From an uncultured Prevotellaceae bacterium (GTDB lineage Bacteria; Bacteroidota; Bacteroidia; Bacteroidales; Muribaculaceae): a stretch of DNA of 64,000 nt. The notes below the pieces were generated by a model, which was not told the origin of the DNA, searched no databases, and saw only the letters and a list, made by a program, of their open reading frames with translations. A program made the translations under genes and the position numbers. Positions 52,344 through 61,754 of this stretch are shown here, piece by piece. Location of the stretch: positions 1-64,000 of the forward strand of contig ONOU01000014.1 of the NCBI GenBank assembly GCA_900319525.1, given 5' to 3'. The first letter of the stretch is position 1, and every line of letters starts with the position of its first letter.

Positions 52344-53681
52344 TTAAGGAGGCGGAGGAGAACCGCCGATGGCCGTGACCTTTTTTATCATCGCTGCTTC
52401 ATAGCGGTTGCAGTGCTCATAGACTGCATATTCGATTTCGGCCATTTCCTTAATGTCAAACTGGTTGTGAATGTCTTGCAGGTAGTTGTTTGCCGCCACA
52501 CGTCCTTGCCTGCTCAATGAGCGCCAGTCCACCCACATATAGACTATTCTTGAGACCGTGTCAAGGTGTTCCTTGAGATGTGTTTGTGCATTGGCGGCAT
52601 CAACGCGGCGAATGCCCTCGGCGATGGCGGCATCCACCTTGCTCTGGCGTGCAGCGCGGTTTTCCTTTTCTTGCTGGAGTTGCTGGTGGCTGGTGGCGAG
52701 CATTGACAGGCTGTCCTTAAGGGTGGTCAACCGTTCCCGCATTGAGGCTTCTATCTGTTGCTGAGCATCATTGTTAGCCTTGAGGCGCTCGTTGTTAACC
52801 GTCAACTCGTGACGCAACGAGTCCACAAGTCGGCCATTGTCGGTGGCAGGAATCGGCTTGGATAGCAGCCACAGGGTGATGAGACCCGCTATAACAGGTA
52901 TTGTTATAGCTCCTTTTTTAACCCACTTCAGGATGGTGCTCATCCGCTGCAAGTCATTTTGGAGGTCAGCAACGCTCTGGTACCGCTCGTCTATGGGGCG
53001 CAGGCAGCGCTTGCACGCACGGTCATAAATACCGCCCACATCCATCTTCCGAATGATCACGCCCAGGGAATAGATGTCGTTGCGCACATCAGGCACATTG
53101 CTCGATGCTTGTTCGGGGGCCATATATTGTCTGGTGCCGGCGGGTTGCTTGAATACGGCATGAGTATCGGTATCGGCAAGTCCAAAGTCAATCACCTTGA
53201 CCTGCTTGCCATTATGGGTAATCATGATATTGCTAGGCTTGAGGTCACGATGAGCTATTCCCAAGGCATGCAGGTAGGCTATGGTATCCAGCAACTGGTT
53301 GACAACACGGAGACGCTCGTCACGGGTAGTGCCACCGTCGAGCCACTGACTCAAGTCCTGTCCCTCGACCCACTCCATGACGATGCAGCTTCCCAACGTC
53401 GGCACTTGTTCCATACCGATGGCCTGCACCACACCAGGGTGTTGGGCACGCATGGTGAGTTCAAACTCCTTGGTGAGCATTTCCTGATAGACGGCTTGAC
53501 CCGCCACTTCGGCATTAAGCGATTTCAACAGGTACCAGCGGCCATAGCGTTTGCCCTTGGTGAGCGTGTTGTGGTCGCGAACGGTGACAGTCGTCAACTG
53601 CGTGAACCGCTCGCTCACCCCCTCAAAGCCGTCAGTCAGATAGCCCGATGCCGATGATGTGTCTTGAGGATCAGTCTTCAT
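52344..53681 (-). CDS. Membrane-anchored Ser/Thr protein kinase with coiled coil
   Basis: 445 residues. Kinase domain about 45-270: beta3 Lys53 (YGRWYLLKSL), Glu in KEFEL, catalytic loop HRDLKPSN (144-151), DFG (165-167) and APE (GTRQYMAPEQA). The Gly-rich loop is not obvious, as in related Bacteroidales kinases. One membrane helix (ITIPVIAGLITLWLL, about 283-297), then a coiled coil (NNERLKANNDAQQQIEASMRERL ... QLQQEKENRA) and a C-terminal domain outside. A Hanks-type kinase that may sense an external signal through its C-terminus. Its start overlaps the upstream HTH gene by 11 bp. Confidence 0.88.
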   Translation of the reverse strand: MKTDPQDTSSASGYLTDGFEGVSERFTQLTTVTVRDHNTLTKGKRYGRWYLLKSLNAEVAGQAVYQEMLTKEFELTMRAQHPGVVQAIGMEQVPTLGSCIVMEWVEGQDLSQWLDGGTTRDERLRVVNQLLDTIAYLHALGIAHRDLKPSNIMITHNGKQVKVIDFGLADTDTHAVFKQPAGTRQYMAPEQASSNVPDVRNDIYSLGVIIRKMDVGGIYDRACKRCLRPIDERYQSVADLQNDLQRMSTILKWVKKGAITIPVIAGLITLWLLSKPIPATDNGRLVDSLRHELTVNNERLKANNDAQQQIEASMRERLTTLKDSLSMLATSHQQLQQEKENRAARQSKVDAAIAEGIRRVDAANAQTHLKEHLDTVSRIVYMWVDWRSLSRQGRVAANNYLQDIHNQFDIKEMAEIEYAVYEHCNRYEAAMIKKVTAIGGSPPPP

Positions 53682-54288
53682 CAGTCAGATATGTTCCTTT
53701 TTCTACCTTGAAGACCTCAAAATGAATACCGCCATCGTTGCCGCACACGTAACCCACCGGTGGCCGTCCTTGCTGAATCAGATTATCAAGGTAGAGCGGC
53801 TCATTTTCCATCATCAGTCCGCATGTGAACGTGTTGCCGGCTTGGAGTCTCGTACGCTCCGCAGTCTCGACGACAAACTGACTGCCGCCCAAGTACCTGA
53901 CGGTGCATTGCCGTCCTGGTTTCCATGACAGCATTACGCGGTCACGAACAGCCAGCTCCCGCACCACGTCAAGGCGTTTGCTCACGACCACATTGCTGGG
54001 CACCTCTCCTTCCTTATCTTGCTCATGGTCACAAAAGTGGCCATAATCACGGTAGCCCAGATAGCGTGCCAGGCAGTCCAATGTGTATTGCCGCGGACGT
54101 GTGGTGCCCGGCAGATAGCCCCACAGGCGCTTTAGTGTCATTGTGCTGACTTTCAGGCCAGGCAAAGTGCTTAACTCGGCACTTAGCCATTCAAAGTCAC
54201 GCGGTGTATTCATTTTCCGCTGACACGACTGTTCTATCCGCGACAATAAGGCAGACTGCAAACGGATGTCATCTTCAGTAATTCCCAT
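53671..54288 (-). CDS. HTH-type protein paired with a kinase
   Basis: 205 residues. The N-terminal 80 residues (DFEWLSAELSTLPGLKVSTMTLKRLWGYLPGTTRPRQYTLDCLARYLGYRDYGHFC) form a helical, winged-helix-like DNA-binding region seen widely in Bacteroidales. The C-terminal half (VRDRVMLSWKPGRQCTVRYLGGSQFVVETAERTRLQAGNTFTC) is beta-rich and may bind a ligand. It overlaps the kinase gene by 11 bp, so it is probably made with it and may be its target. Family name not known to me. -7 box at 54305-54312. Confidence 0.75.
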   Translation of the reverse strand: MGITEDDIRLQSALLSRIEQSCQRKMNTPRDFEWLSAELSTLPGLKVSTMTLKRLWGYLPGTTRPRQYTLDCLARYLGYRDYGHFCDHEQDKEGEVPSNVVVSKRLDVVRELAVRDRVMLSWKPGRQCTVRYLGGSQFVVETAERTRLQAGNTFTCGLMMENEPLYLDNLIQQGRPPVGYVCGNDGGIHFEVFKVEKGTYLTDED

Positions 54289-54304
54289 ACTGTTGTTTTT
54301 TCGG

Positions 54305-54312
54305 CAAAGTTA
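54305..54312 (-). promoter_or_regulatory. -7 box of the HTH/kinase operon
   Basis: CAAAGTTA on plus reads TAACTTTG on minus, 16 bp before the ATG. Confidence 0.5.
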
Positions 54313-54431
54313 TATCAAAAAACCACGCAAATCCAAACACAAATCTTTGATTTTTCACTCATCCGTCATTTTATTCACAATCCACCCCAATTTGTACCAA
54401 AATGAGCAGAAATGAACCCCAAAATCCACAG

Positions 54432-54439
54432 TAACTTTG
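54432..54439 (+). promoter_or_regulatory. -7 box of the repeat/dockerin gene
   Basis: TAACTTTG matches TAnnTTTG, 44 bp before the ATG at 54484. Confidence 0.5.
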
Positions 54440-54483
54440 CCCCGAGAATTAACTAATTATTCACTCAAATTAAACCAACAACG

Positions 54484-55950
54484 ATGAAAAAATTACTCCT
54501 ATTTACAACATTTGTGCTCATGTCAATGGCTTCGATAGCCTTTGCTCAAGAGACCATGACTGTCGAAATCGGCAATGGAACTGTGTATAACGAAGTCTTG
54601 CCTATTCACAACTGGTGGCAGCGTTCCTATACGGGAAACGAAACACTGTACTTGAAAGAGGAACTCGGGATGCAGCCAGGCGATCAGATTACATCATTGT
54701 CCTACCACTGCATTTCCAATTCTGCTTATGGCGGCAATTATAATGTGCGTATCATCAATACCACATTAAATAGAATGATAGAAGACCCCATTGAAAACAC
54801 GTCTGATGATACCAGGCTCCTACAAGTCCCATACGAGTCCACTATCTATGGGAGAGTCCATTTGGATCCATATTCAGCAGACTGCTGGATTACATTTGAA
54901 TTGGACACACCGTTTGAATACACTGGAGAAAACATAATCATTGACATCCGCAACTCTGAGCCTTGCACGAGAAAAGGTTGGGTATATTTTGCTTCGACAG
55001 ATTGTGACCAATGCATGAGCATCGCTTGGAGAAACGCAGCCGATGAAGCCGTCACGGGCTTCGTGGAGGCTTATGATCCTTACGGCGATTATGACTCAGG
55101 TTTCTATGGAGCGAACCCCGATGAAGGAAACCGTGCCAACATCCGCATCACCTACATTCCCAACGAACATAAACCTAAAATCAAAGATTTCGGCAATAAC
55201 GATTTAATAGGGGAAGGTGGACCCATTACCAACTGGTGGATGGACACATATCAAGGAACAGAAAACCTCTATCTCAAAGATGAATTAGGTCTTGAAAAAG
55301 GTGATACCATCTCGGTTCTAGCTTATCATTGTGTTTTAAATCATGCATACAGCGGCAATTTCAATGTTAGAATCATCAATACTGAACTCGATGAACTGCA
55401 TCAGGGAGTTGAAGACCGAAGAGATTTATCACTGGCTAAAGTCAACTATGAAGACACAGTATATGGCAATGTCCATCTCGATAGCTACTCTGCTGAAAAC
55501 TGGATCTATTTCAAGTTATCTAAGCCCTTTATCTATGAGGGCAACAATATCATCATTGATATCAGGAACACAGAGCCAGGACAGAAAGCTTTTTATTGCT
55601 GTTTCCCTTATACAAAAACCGACAAATTCCGTTATTTAGCTTGGTGGCGGGCTGAAGGAGAAAACATCACAGGATTCCTTAACTATAGTGATGCTGGGTT
55701 TGCAGGAGCCAGTCCTTCCGCTGATTATGATATCTTAGCAGACATCCGCATCTTTGCAAATGGCTTCTTGGGTGATGTGAATGACGATGGGAAAATCAGT
55801 ATAGCCGACGTGACGGCCTTGATCGACCATCTGTTGGGCACTGAAGCTAGCACTATCAATAAGAGAAACGCTGATGTTGACGTAAGCGGCAATGTCAGTA
55901 TCGCCGACGTGACCACCTTGATTGATTTCTTGTTGTCCAATGGCAATTAA
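54484..55950 (+). CDS. Secreted protein with two tandem ~190-residue repeats and dockerin
   Basis: 488 residues, signal peptide cleaved near AFAQE. Two copies of one domain: residues about 30-225 (LPIHNWWQRSYTGNETLYLKEELGMQPGDQITSLSYHCISNSAYGGNYNVRIINT ... NIIIDIRNSEP) and 235-420 (GPITNWWMDTYQGTENLYLKDELGLEKGDTISVLAYHCVLNHAYSGNFNVRIINT ... NIIIDIRNTEP). The pattern resembles beta-sandwich domains attached to Bacteroidales surface proteins. Two dockerin-like repeats follow (GDVNDDGKISIADVTALIDHLL, VDVSGNVSIADVTTLIDFLL). More AT-rich than its neighbours. Probably an operon with the next gene (23 bp gap). Confidence 0.8.
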   Translation: MKKLLLFTTFVLMSMASIAFAQETMTVEIGNGTVYNEVLPIHNWWQRSYTGNETLYLKEELGMQPGDQITSLSYHCISNSAYGGNYNVRIINTTLNRMIEDPIENTSDDTRLLQVPYESTIYGRVHLDPYSADCWITFELDTPFEYTGENIIIDIRNSEPCTRKGWVYFASTDCDQCMSIAWRNAADEAVTGFVEAYDPYGDYDSGFYGANPDEGNRANIRITYIPNEHKPKIKDFGNNDLIGEGGPITNWWMDTYQGTENLYLKDELGLEKGDTISVLAYHCVLNHAYSGNFNVRIINTELDELHQGVEDRRDLSLAKVNYEDTVYGNVHLDSYSAENWIYFKLSKPFIYEGNNIIIDIRNTEPGQKAFYCCFPYTKTDKFRYLAWWRAEGENITGFLNYSDAGFAGASPSADYDILADIRIFANGFLGDVNDDGKISIADVTALIDHLLGTEASTINKRNADVDVSGNVSIADVTTLIDFLLSNGN

Positions 55951-55973
55951 GCAGTAATTTGTCTTATAGAATT

Positions 55974-56906
55974 ATGAAACATTTATTGATTGTACTATTC
56001 TCACTTTTTCCAGTAAGTGCTTTTGCGCAGGATTTCATCTATGATTTTGAATGGCTGGAACCTGATAACAGAGTGGAAGTCGTGGTGGGAGAGCCTCATC
56101 AGTTACAATACAGTTGTTCAAACCCTAGCCTTGCGTTTACGGCAGCCTATTCCGGTTCATGGGTTCATTACGATTTCGAGCCGTTCCAGCACGTCGTTGA
56201 CTCTCCGACAGGGTACAGTATCGATGAGCATGGCGTCATCACCGGCTTGATTCCGGGTTCGTATGCCATCAAGTTTACGGGCTGGATTCTGGCAAGCAAT
56301 GGTGCGAACAAATGGCTCTACATCACCGTGGTATCAGAGAGGAAGGAGTCAGAGTCGAACAATTCGTTTGACACGGCCAATGAGGTTTATTCCAAGATCC
56401 GTTTTGGCTTGTACAACATCACCGATGTCGATTACTTTAGATTCGAACATGACAAGCTGAAAAGCGGCGATGAGGTGACGTTCAAGATTCACTATTATGG
56501 GCCACGGGACAACCCATTCGGCTACAGGTGGTCCATGTTTACCGGCACCGACATGACCGGCGGCGGCCTGCTCATGCAAGACCAGCAGTGCAGCACGTAC
56601 GCCATTGCAGGCAAACCGGTTTACTTTGAAGTCTATTATAACCAAAACTACTCACAGTACTTCAATTACGGAGAGGAGTTTGTTGCTGAAGTCTATATCA
56701 ATGGCATTCCGGCTATTGATTACGGGAAAGAAAACGTGTTTGACGTGAATGGTGACGGTGAGGTGAATATTGCTGATATCAATGCCGTAATCGATTATAT
56801 TCTGGGTCGGTCATCGCTTGATGCAAGCAAAGCCGACGTGAATCATGACGGAGAGGTGAATATCGCTGATATCAATGCCATAATCGATAAGATACTTGGC
56901 AGTTGA
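55974..56906 (+). CDS. Secreted dockerin protein with Ig-like N-terminus
   Basis: 310 residues from the ATG at 55974 (MKHLLIVLFSLFPVSAFAQ); a TTG five codons upstream is less likely. Residues 30-125 look like a Big/Ig-like bacterial domain (VVVGEPHQLQYSCSNPS ... GVITGLIPGSYAIKFTGW). The middle (ESESNNSFDTANEVYSKIRFGLYNITDVDYFRFEHDKLKSGDEVTFKI) resembles pre-peptidase C-terminal (PPC) domains. Two dockerin-like repeats end it (FDVNGDGEVNIADINAVIDYIL, ADVNHDGEVNIADINAIIDKIL). No catalytic motif, so likely a binding or structural partner. Confidence 0.8.
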   Translation: MKHLLIVLFSLFPVSAFAQDFIYDFEWLEPDNRVEVVVGEPHQLQYSCSNPSLAFTAAYSGSWVHYDFEPFQHVVDSPTGYSIDEHGVITGLIPGSYAIKFTGWILASNGANKWLYITVVSERKESESNNSFDTANEVYSKIRFGLYNITDVDYFRFEHDKLKSGDEVTFKIHYYGPRDNPFGYRWSMFTGTDMTGGGLLMQDQQCSTYAIAGKPVYFEVYYNQNYSQYFNYGEEFVAEVYINGIPAIDYGKENVFDVNGDGEVNIADINAVIDYILGRSSLDASKADVNHDGEVNIADINAIIDKILGS

Positions 56907-56964
56907 AATGCTAGAATTGCCTGTCTGAATGATAGGATGAGTAAGATTTTTCATATCCTCAGAG

Positions 56965-56996
56965 ACCTCGGAGCGTTCGACGTTCCGAGGTTTTTT
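56965..56996 (+). terminator. Intrinsic terminator after the dockerin gene pair
   Basis: ACCTCGGA (56965-56972) pairs with TCCGAGGT (56984-56991), with CGT/ACG nested, followed by TTTTTT. Confidence 0.8.
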
Positions 56997-57062
56997 GAAA
57001 AAAGCATTGTCAAGTAAAGTTATTGCAGTATGTTTGCGATATGAAACAACCGTTGATGCATC

Positions 57063-57337
57063 ATGTGTGATTCTAATAAGAATTTCCTGCCACAGCGGGG
57101 GATTATGAGAACTTGGCGGTTTATAAGCTGGCGACATGCATCTATGCCGTCACCTACTATTTCGCAAATACCTATTTCCCTAAAGGTGACCGCACGATTG
57201 ACCAGATGGTGCAGGCCGCTCGCAGCGGAAAACAAAATATCGCCGAGGGCAGTGTTGATGGCATTACCTCAACCGGGCCGGTAGGGGCAATGCAAGGTAG
57301 CGACTTGCACTCTTCTGGGGTTTTGTTGGTGGAGTGA
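57063..57337 (+). pseudogene. Broken four-helix-bundle protein gene
   Basis: The fragment DYENLAVYKLATCIYAVTYYFANTYFPKGDRTIDQMVQAARSGKQNIAEGS matches the four-helix-bundle (23S rRNA intervening-sequence) protein family. In this frame no start exists: TAA lies just upstream. A start with sensible N-terminus (MCDSNKNFLPQRG) is in another frame, so a one-base loss in the G run at 57097-57101 best explains the break. After NIAEGSVDG the match ends and unrelated sequence follows at the edge of the RAYT element, so the C-terminal half is lost. Confidence 0.75.
57291..57309. repeat. Left REP-like palindrome of the RAYT gene
   Basis: TGCAAG (57291-57296) and CTTGCA (57304-57309) around a 7-nt loop, 50 bp upstream of the transposase ATG. 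It resembles the palindrome at 58406-58421 in the shared AATGCAAGG...CTTG pattern. Confidence 0.5.
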
Positions 57338-57356
57338 CGAGAATTGGGTAACTTTG
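57326..57356 (+). promoter_or_regulatory. Promoter of the RAYT gene
   Basis: -33 element TTGG (57326-57329) and -7 box TAACTTTG (57349-57356), with 19 bp between. The ATG is only 4 bp after the -7 box, so the mRNA would be leaderless. Confidence 0.55.
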
Positions 57357-57360
57357 TGGC

Positions 57361-58392
57361 ATGGAGGATAAACGCGGTGAACAACGCAAACGGTGGTGGC
57401 AACGACATCATGCCGAGCAAGTAGTAAGGCGGTCGATGAAGCGGCGCAACGGGTTTCATGATTACCGCAGCCGCTGCATCTACATGATCACGCTTGCCGT
57501 GGAAGGGCGCCGGCCAGTGTTGGGCGAGCTTCGTGGTCCTGACAAGAGCCACGTGGAGACATGGATAAAGCCGACTCCCCTGAGTGAGCAGGTACTGCGA
57601 TGCTGGCGTGAAATCCCAACACATTATCCTAAGGTGAAGGCGATGGAAATCCAGTTAATGCCCGACCATATTCACGGCATCCTTTTTGTCACCGAGCAGG
57701 TGCCTTATCACCTGGGGCAAGTGGTGAATGGTTTCAAGATCGGATGTAATGCAGCAGCTCGTGAGCTATCGGGTATCACCCTGTGGGAAGAAGGTTACCA
57801 TGACCGCATCCTGTCCCATGAGGGACAACTGGTAACGATGGTGCGTTACCTGCATGACAATCCTCGACGGTTGTGGCTCAAGCGTCACCACCCGGAGTTT
57901 TTCACTGTGCAGCATGAGGTAAGAATCGGGAACACTCGTGTGGCCGTGGCTGGGAACCGCTTTCTACTGGATTATCCCATCAAGGTGGCCGTGCAGTGCT
58001 CTCGCAGCATCAATAGCGAGGAGGCCATTGCACGTGAAGTGAGTCGCTACCTTGCCCTGGCTCGTGATGGAGCCATGCTGGTATCTGCCTGCATCAGCCC
58101 TTGTGAGAAAGCGGTGATGAGAGCGGCATTTGATGCAGAAGTAAAGGAAATCGTGCTATTAGAGAATGGTTTCTCACCGATGTGGAAGCCTGGAGGAAAG
58201 CAGTTTGATGCCTGTGCACGAGTACAGTCACTTTTCGTAGCCCCATGGTCCTATCACAGTGATTGCAAAACCATTACCCGCACCCAGTGCCTACAACTCA
58301 ACGAGCTGGCCAAAGAAATAGCAACGATACTACCGCAGCATGACAGTCCCGTACAGGCCAATGGCCTACATAACAGGGACCATGCTGGTTAA
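57361..58392 (+). CDS. RAYT-type (REP-associated Y1) transposase with C-terminal extra domain
   Basis: 343 residues. N-terminal 190 residues are a Y1/HUH transposase: CIYMITLAVEGRRPVLGEL, the HUH motif MPDHIHGILFV, and candidate tyrosines in EEGYHDRIL and MVRYLHDNPRRLW. Residues about 190-330 are an additional alpha/beta domain (INSEEAIAREVSRYLALARDGAMLVSACISPCEKAVMRAAFDAEVKEIVLLENGFSPMWKPGGKQFDACARVQSLFVAPW) with a Rossmann-like, DprA-like appearance, conserved in Bacteroidales RAYTs as I know them. Palindromes flank the gene (57291-57309, 58406-58421). It lies next to a broken four-helix-bundle gene. Confidence 0.85.
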   Translation: MEDKRGEQRKRWWQRHHAEQVVRRSMKRRNGFHDYRSRCIYMITLAVEGRRPVLGELRGPDKSHVETWIKPTPLSEQVLRCWREIPTHYPKVKAMEIQLMPDHIHGILFVTEQVPYHLGQVVNGFKIGCNAAARELSGITLWEEGYHDRILSHEGQLVTMVRYLHDNPRRLWLKRHHPEFFTVQHEVRIGNTRVAVAGNRFLLDYPIKVAVQCSRSINSEEAIAREVSRYLALARDGAMLVSACISPCEKAVMRAAFDAEVKEIVLLENGFSPMWKPGGKQFDACARVQSLFVAPWSYHSDCKTITRTQCLQLNELAKEIATILPQHDSPVQANGLHNRDHAG

Positions 58393-58405
58393 TGGTTCAA
58401 GTAAT

Positions 58406-58421
58406 GCAAGGCAAAGCCTTG
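58406..58421. repeat. Right REP-like palindrome of the RAYT gene
   Basis: CAAGGC (58407-58412) and GCCTTG (58416-58421) with loop AAA, 14 bp after the stop codon of the RAYT gene. It may also end its transcript. Confidence 0.5.
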
Positions 58422-58441
58422 TACAAGTGGAAAAGATTCAC

Positions 58442-58449
58442 TACCTTTG
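58442..58449 (+). promoter_or_regulatory. -7 box of ettA
   Basis: TACCTTTG matches TAnnTTTG, 30 bp before the ATG at 58480. Confidence 0.55.
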
Positions 58450-58479
58450 CAAGCAGTAACTAAATCGACAAGAAATCTT

Positions 58480-60174
<1,695 letters not shown>

Positions 60175-60208
60175 GCTTTAGATTTTAGGCTTTAGGTTTT
60201 AGGAAGTA
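60175..60208. repeat. Short 7-bp-period tract after ettA
   Basis: Heptads GGCTTTA, GATTTTA, GGCTTTA, GGTTTTA directly after the ettA stop, a shorter version of the tracts elsewhere. Confidence 0.7.
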
Positions 60209-60221
60209 AAAGAATCTTGAT

Positions 60222-61205
60222 ATGAAAATGATGAGAACAATAGCAATGTTGATGGTGGCGCTGGCCATTGTATCGTGCACGGGCAAGTGGAGCCACGGCG
60301 ACCAGATCAACAATGGCCACGACTTCCTGTGCAGTGCCGGCATCTGTGATGACTCGCTCATGTCCAGGGACAAGGAATTCCGCTATGACAACGACGGCGA
60401 GAAACTGCCTCACCGCATCCTCGACCTGGCCACCTGCCAGGCCATCGGGCTCGACCGGGTAATGCATGTGGACACCAACACGACCATCGTGCGTGTGTGG
60501 AACGTGCTTGATTATCCCGACAAGGGCATCACCCTGCTCATGGGACAGACCAGCTACAGCGACACGCGCACCTGCTGGCTGGCAACCTACGGCAAGGACG
60601 GCATGATTGACTTCATGCGGCTGGGCGAGTGTGGAGGCATGAACCTCTCCTACTGGGACGACATCGACGAGCACACCCGCGACAAGTGGGGCAAGCCCAT
60701 CAACGTGAGCCGCTGGATCTCCTACAACCAGCAGCACGATGGTATGGAGACCGATTCGACACTGTGGTTTATCGACAACGAGCTGCCCGTTACCGTCGGC
60801 AATGACGGCCGATTCTCCATCGGTAAAATCGGCACCGTCTATAGCGCCGACACCACCCTGCTCACCAATTACTGGCGCTATAAACGCCAGCTTGAAGTGC
60901 TGTCGTGGACGCCGTTGAGCGACACCACCTTCTGCGACCGGCTGGAGGCCGTACTCGACGAGGCAGAGGGACATATCACCGAACCGTCACAGCTGCTGGG
61001 CGACTTCCACATGCTGGTGATGGGTCGCCTGTACAGCGACACCCAAGGCATGATGCAATGGTGTCTAGACCACCCCGACGCCCAGTTGACCCAGGGTCTG
61101 AAAAAGATCTTCAAGGACATTAGCCCCGAGTGGACACTCAACGAACTAAAGAAAATCAAGGACCCTGCCATCCAGCAACGTGCCAAACGACTACTCGGAC
61201 TATAA
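60222..61205 (+). CDS. Lipoprotein, unknown, related to the 49.9-51.7 kb pair
   Basis: 327 residues; lipobox AIVSCTGKW (Cys19). The middle (TIVRVWNVLDYPDKGITLLMGQTSYSDTRTCWLATYGKDGMIDFMRLGECGGMNLSYW) and the helical end (LDHPDAQLTQGLKKIFKDISPEWTLNELKKIKDPAIQQRAKRLL) have the same architecture as the lipoprotein at 49910-50956, though identity is low. Start could also be one of the later Met codons (MMRTIAML). Function unknown. Followed by a strong convergent-type hairpin. Confidence 0.7.
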   Translation: MKMMRTIAMLMVALAIVSCTGKWSHGDQINNGHDFLCSAGICDDSLMSRDKEFRYDNDGEKLPHRILDLATCQAIGLDRVMHVDTNTTIVRVWNVLDYPDKGITLLMGQTSYSDTRTCWLATYGKDGMIDFMRLGECGGMNLSYWDDIDEHTRDKWGKPINVSRWISYNQQHDGMETDSTLWFIDNELPVTVGNDGRFSIGKIGTVYSADTTLLTNYWRYKRQLEVLSWTPLSDTTFCDRLEAVLDEAEGHITEPSQLLGDFHMLVMGRLYSDTQGMMQWCLDHPDAQLTQGLKKIFKDISPEWTLNELKKIKDPAIQQRAKRLLGL

Positions 61206-61242
61206 ACGAATTAGGGACGCGATTTTGCGTCCCTAATTCGTT
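61205..61242. terminator. Perfect 16-bp hairpin between convergent genes
   Basis: AACGAATTAGGGACGC (61205-61220) and its exact reverse complement (61227-61242) around GATTTT. It begins at the last base of one stop codon and ends 11 bp before the next gene's stop, so it probably serves both. Its tails are only partly U-rich. Confidence 0.7.
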
Positions 61243-61252
61243 ATATCAAGGA

Positions 61253-61534
61253 TTATAAGTTGTCCGGGGTAGTGAAATCAGGCACCTCGGGCAATTCGAC
61301 GGGTACAGGCCTTACGACCACGCCATCACCATAAGCAGCAGCATAGGTAGCAGCCTCACCTGCGATTCTTACATTCACAACAGCGTTACAACCCTGTTTT
61401 TCAGCCTCTTTCTTTAACTCTTTAATGGCGCCTTTGACGCCGTTAAAGATTGCCTCACCAAAAATAAAGCCTTTTGATTCAACAATTTCATAGCCCACTA
61501 CGTTAGGCAAAGTCGTTACAAATTTTGTATCCAT
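61253..61534 (-). CDS. YbjQ-like (DUF74/heavy-metal-binding) protein
   Basis: 93 residues. VTTLPNVVGYEIVESKGFIFGEAIFNGVKGAIKELKKEAEKQGCNAVVNVRIAGEAATYAA fits the YbjQ-type small domain (TTLxxIxGY start, helix with EAxxxGxNAVVxVR); the usual tail is changed. These form pentameric rings; the name reflects a presumed metal role. Cytoplasmic. It ends at a hairpin shared with the convergent lipoprotein gene. Confidence 0.7.
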   Translation of the reverse strand: MDTKFVTTLPNVVGYEIVESKGFIFGEAIFNGVKGAIKELKKEAEKQGCNAVVNVRIAGEAATYAAAYGDGVVVRPVPVELPEVPDFTTPDNL

Positions 61535-61594
61535 AATCCACGAATATTATAAGTTGTTCTTCAACAGAAATTTGCAAAAACCATGCCATTTAAT

Positions 61595-61608
61595 CTGTCA
61601 ATTGACAG
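61595..61608. promoter_or_regulatory. Perfect palindrome CTGTCAATTGACAG
   Basis: 14-bp perfect dyad between the YbjQ-like gene and the insertion sequence. It has the look of an operator; no regulator is known for it. Confidence 0.35.
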
Positions 61609-61626
61609 AAAAATGCGGACGCCATT

Positions 61627-61640
61627 AGTTCAATTCGTTT
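61627..61640. repeat. Left 14-bp target site duplication
   Basis: AGTTCAATTCGTTT directly abuts the left inverted repeat and is repeated exactly at 63303-63316. Confidence 0.85.
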
Positions 61641-61742
61641 CCTGACTTCGTCACATTTGTTTCGTTGATTTTTCAAACTACTGATTTTCAGTCGATCAGA
61701 AAAATTTTGTTGTAAAAATGGGTGTCCCGCGTTTAGATTTAT

Positions 61743-61750
61743 TAACTTTG
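61743..61750 (+). promoter_or_regulatory. -7 box of the IS transposase gene
   Basis: TAACTTTG matches TAnnTTTG and ends 4 bp before the ATG, the same layout as the RAYT gene. Confidence 0.5.
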
Positions 61751-61754
61751 CGGC

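Noticed and set aside
57063-57284. 73-codon frame starting MCDSNKNFLPQRG as an intact gene
   Set aside because: After 13 residues the frame leaves the four-helix-bundle match, which continues in another frame; better read as a pseudogene.
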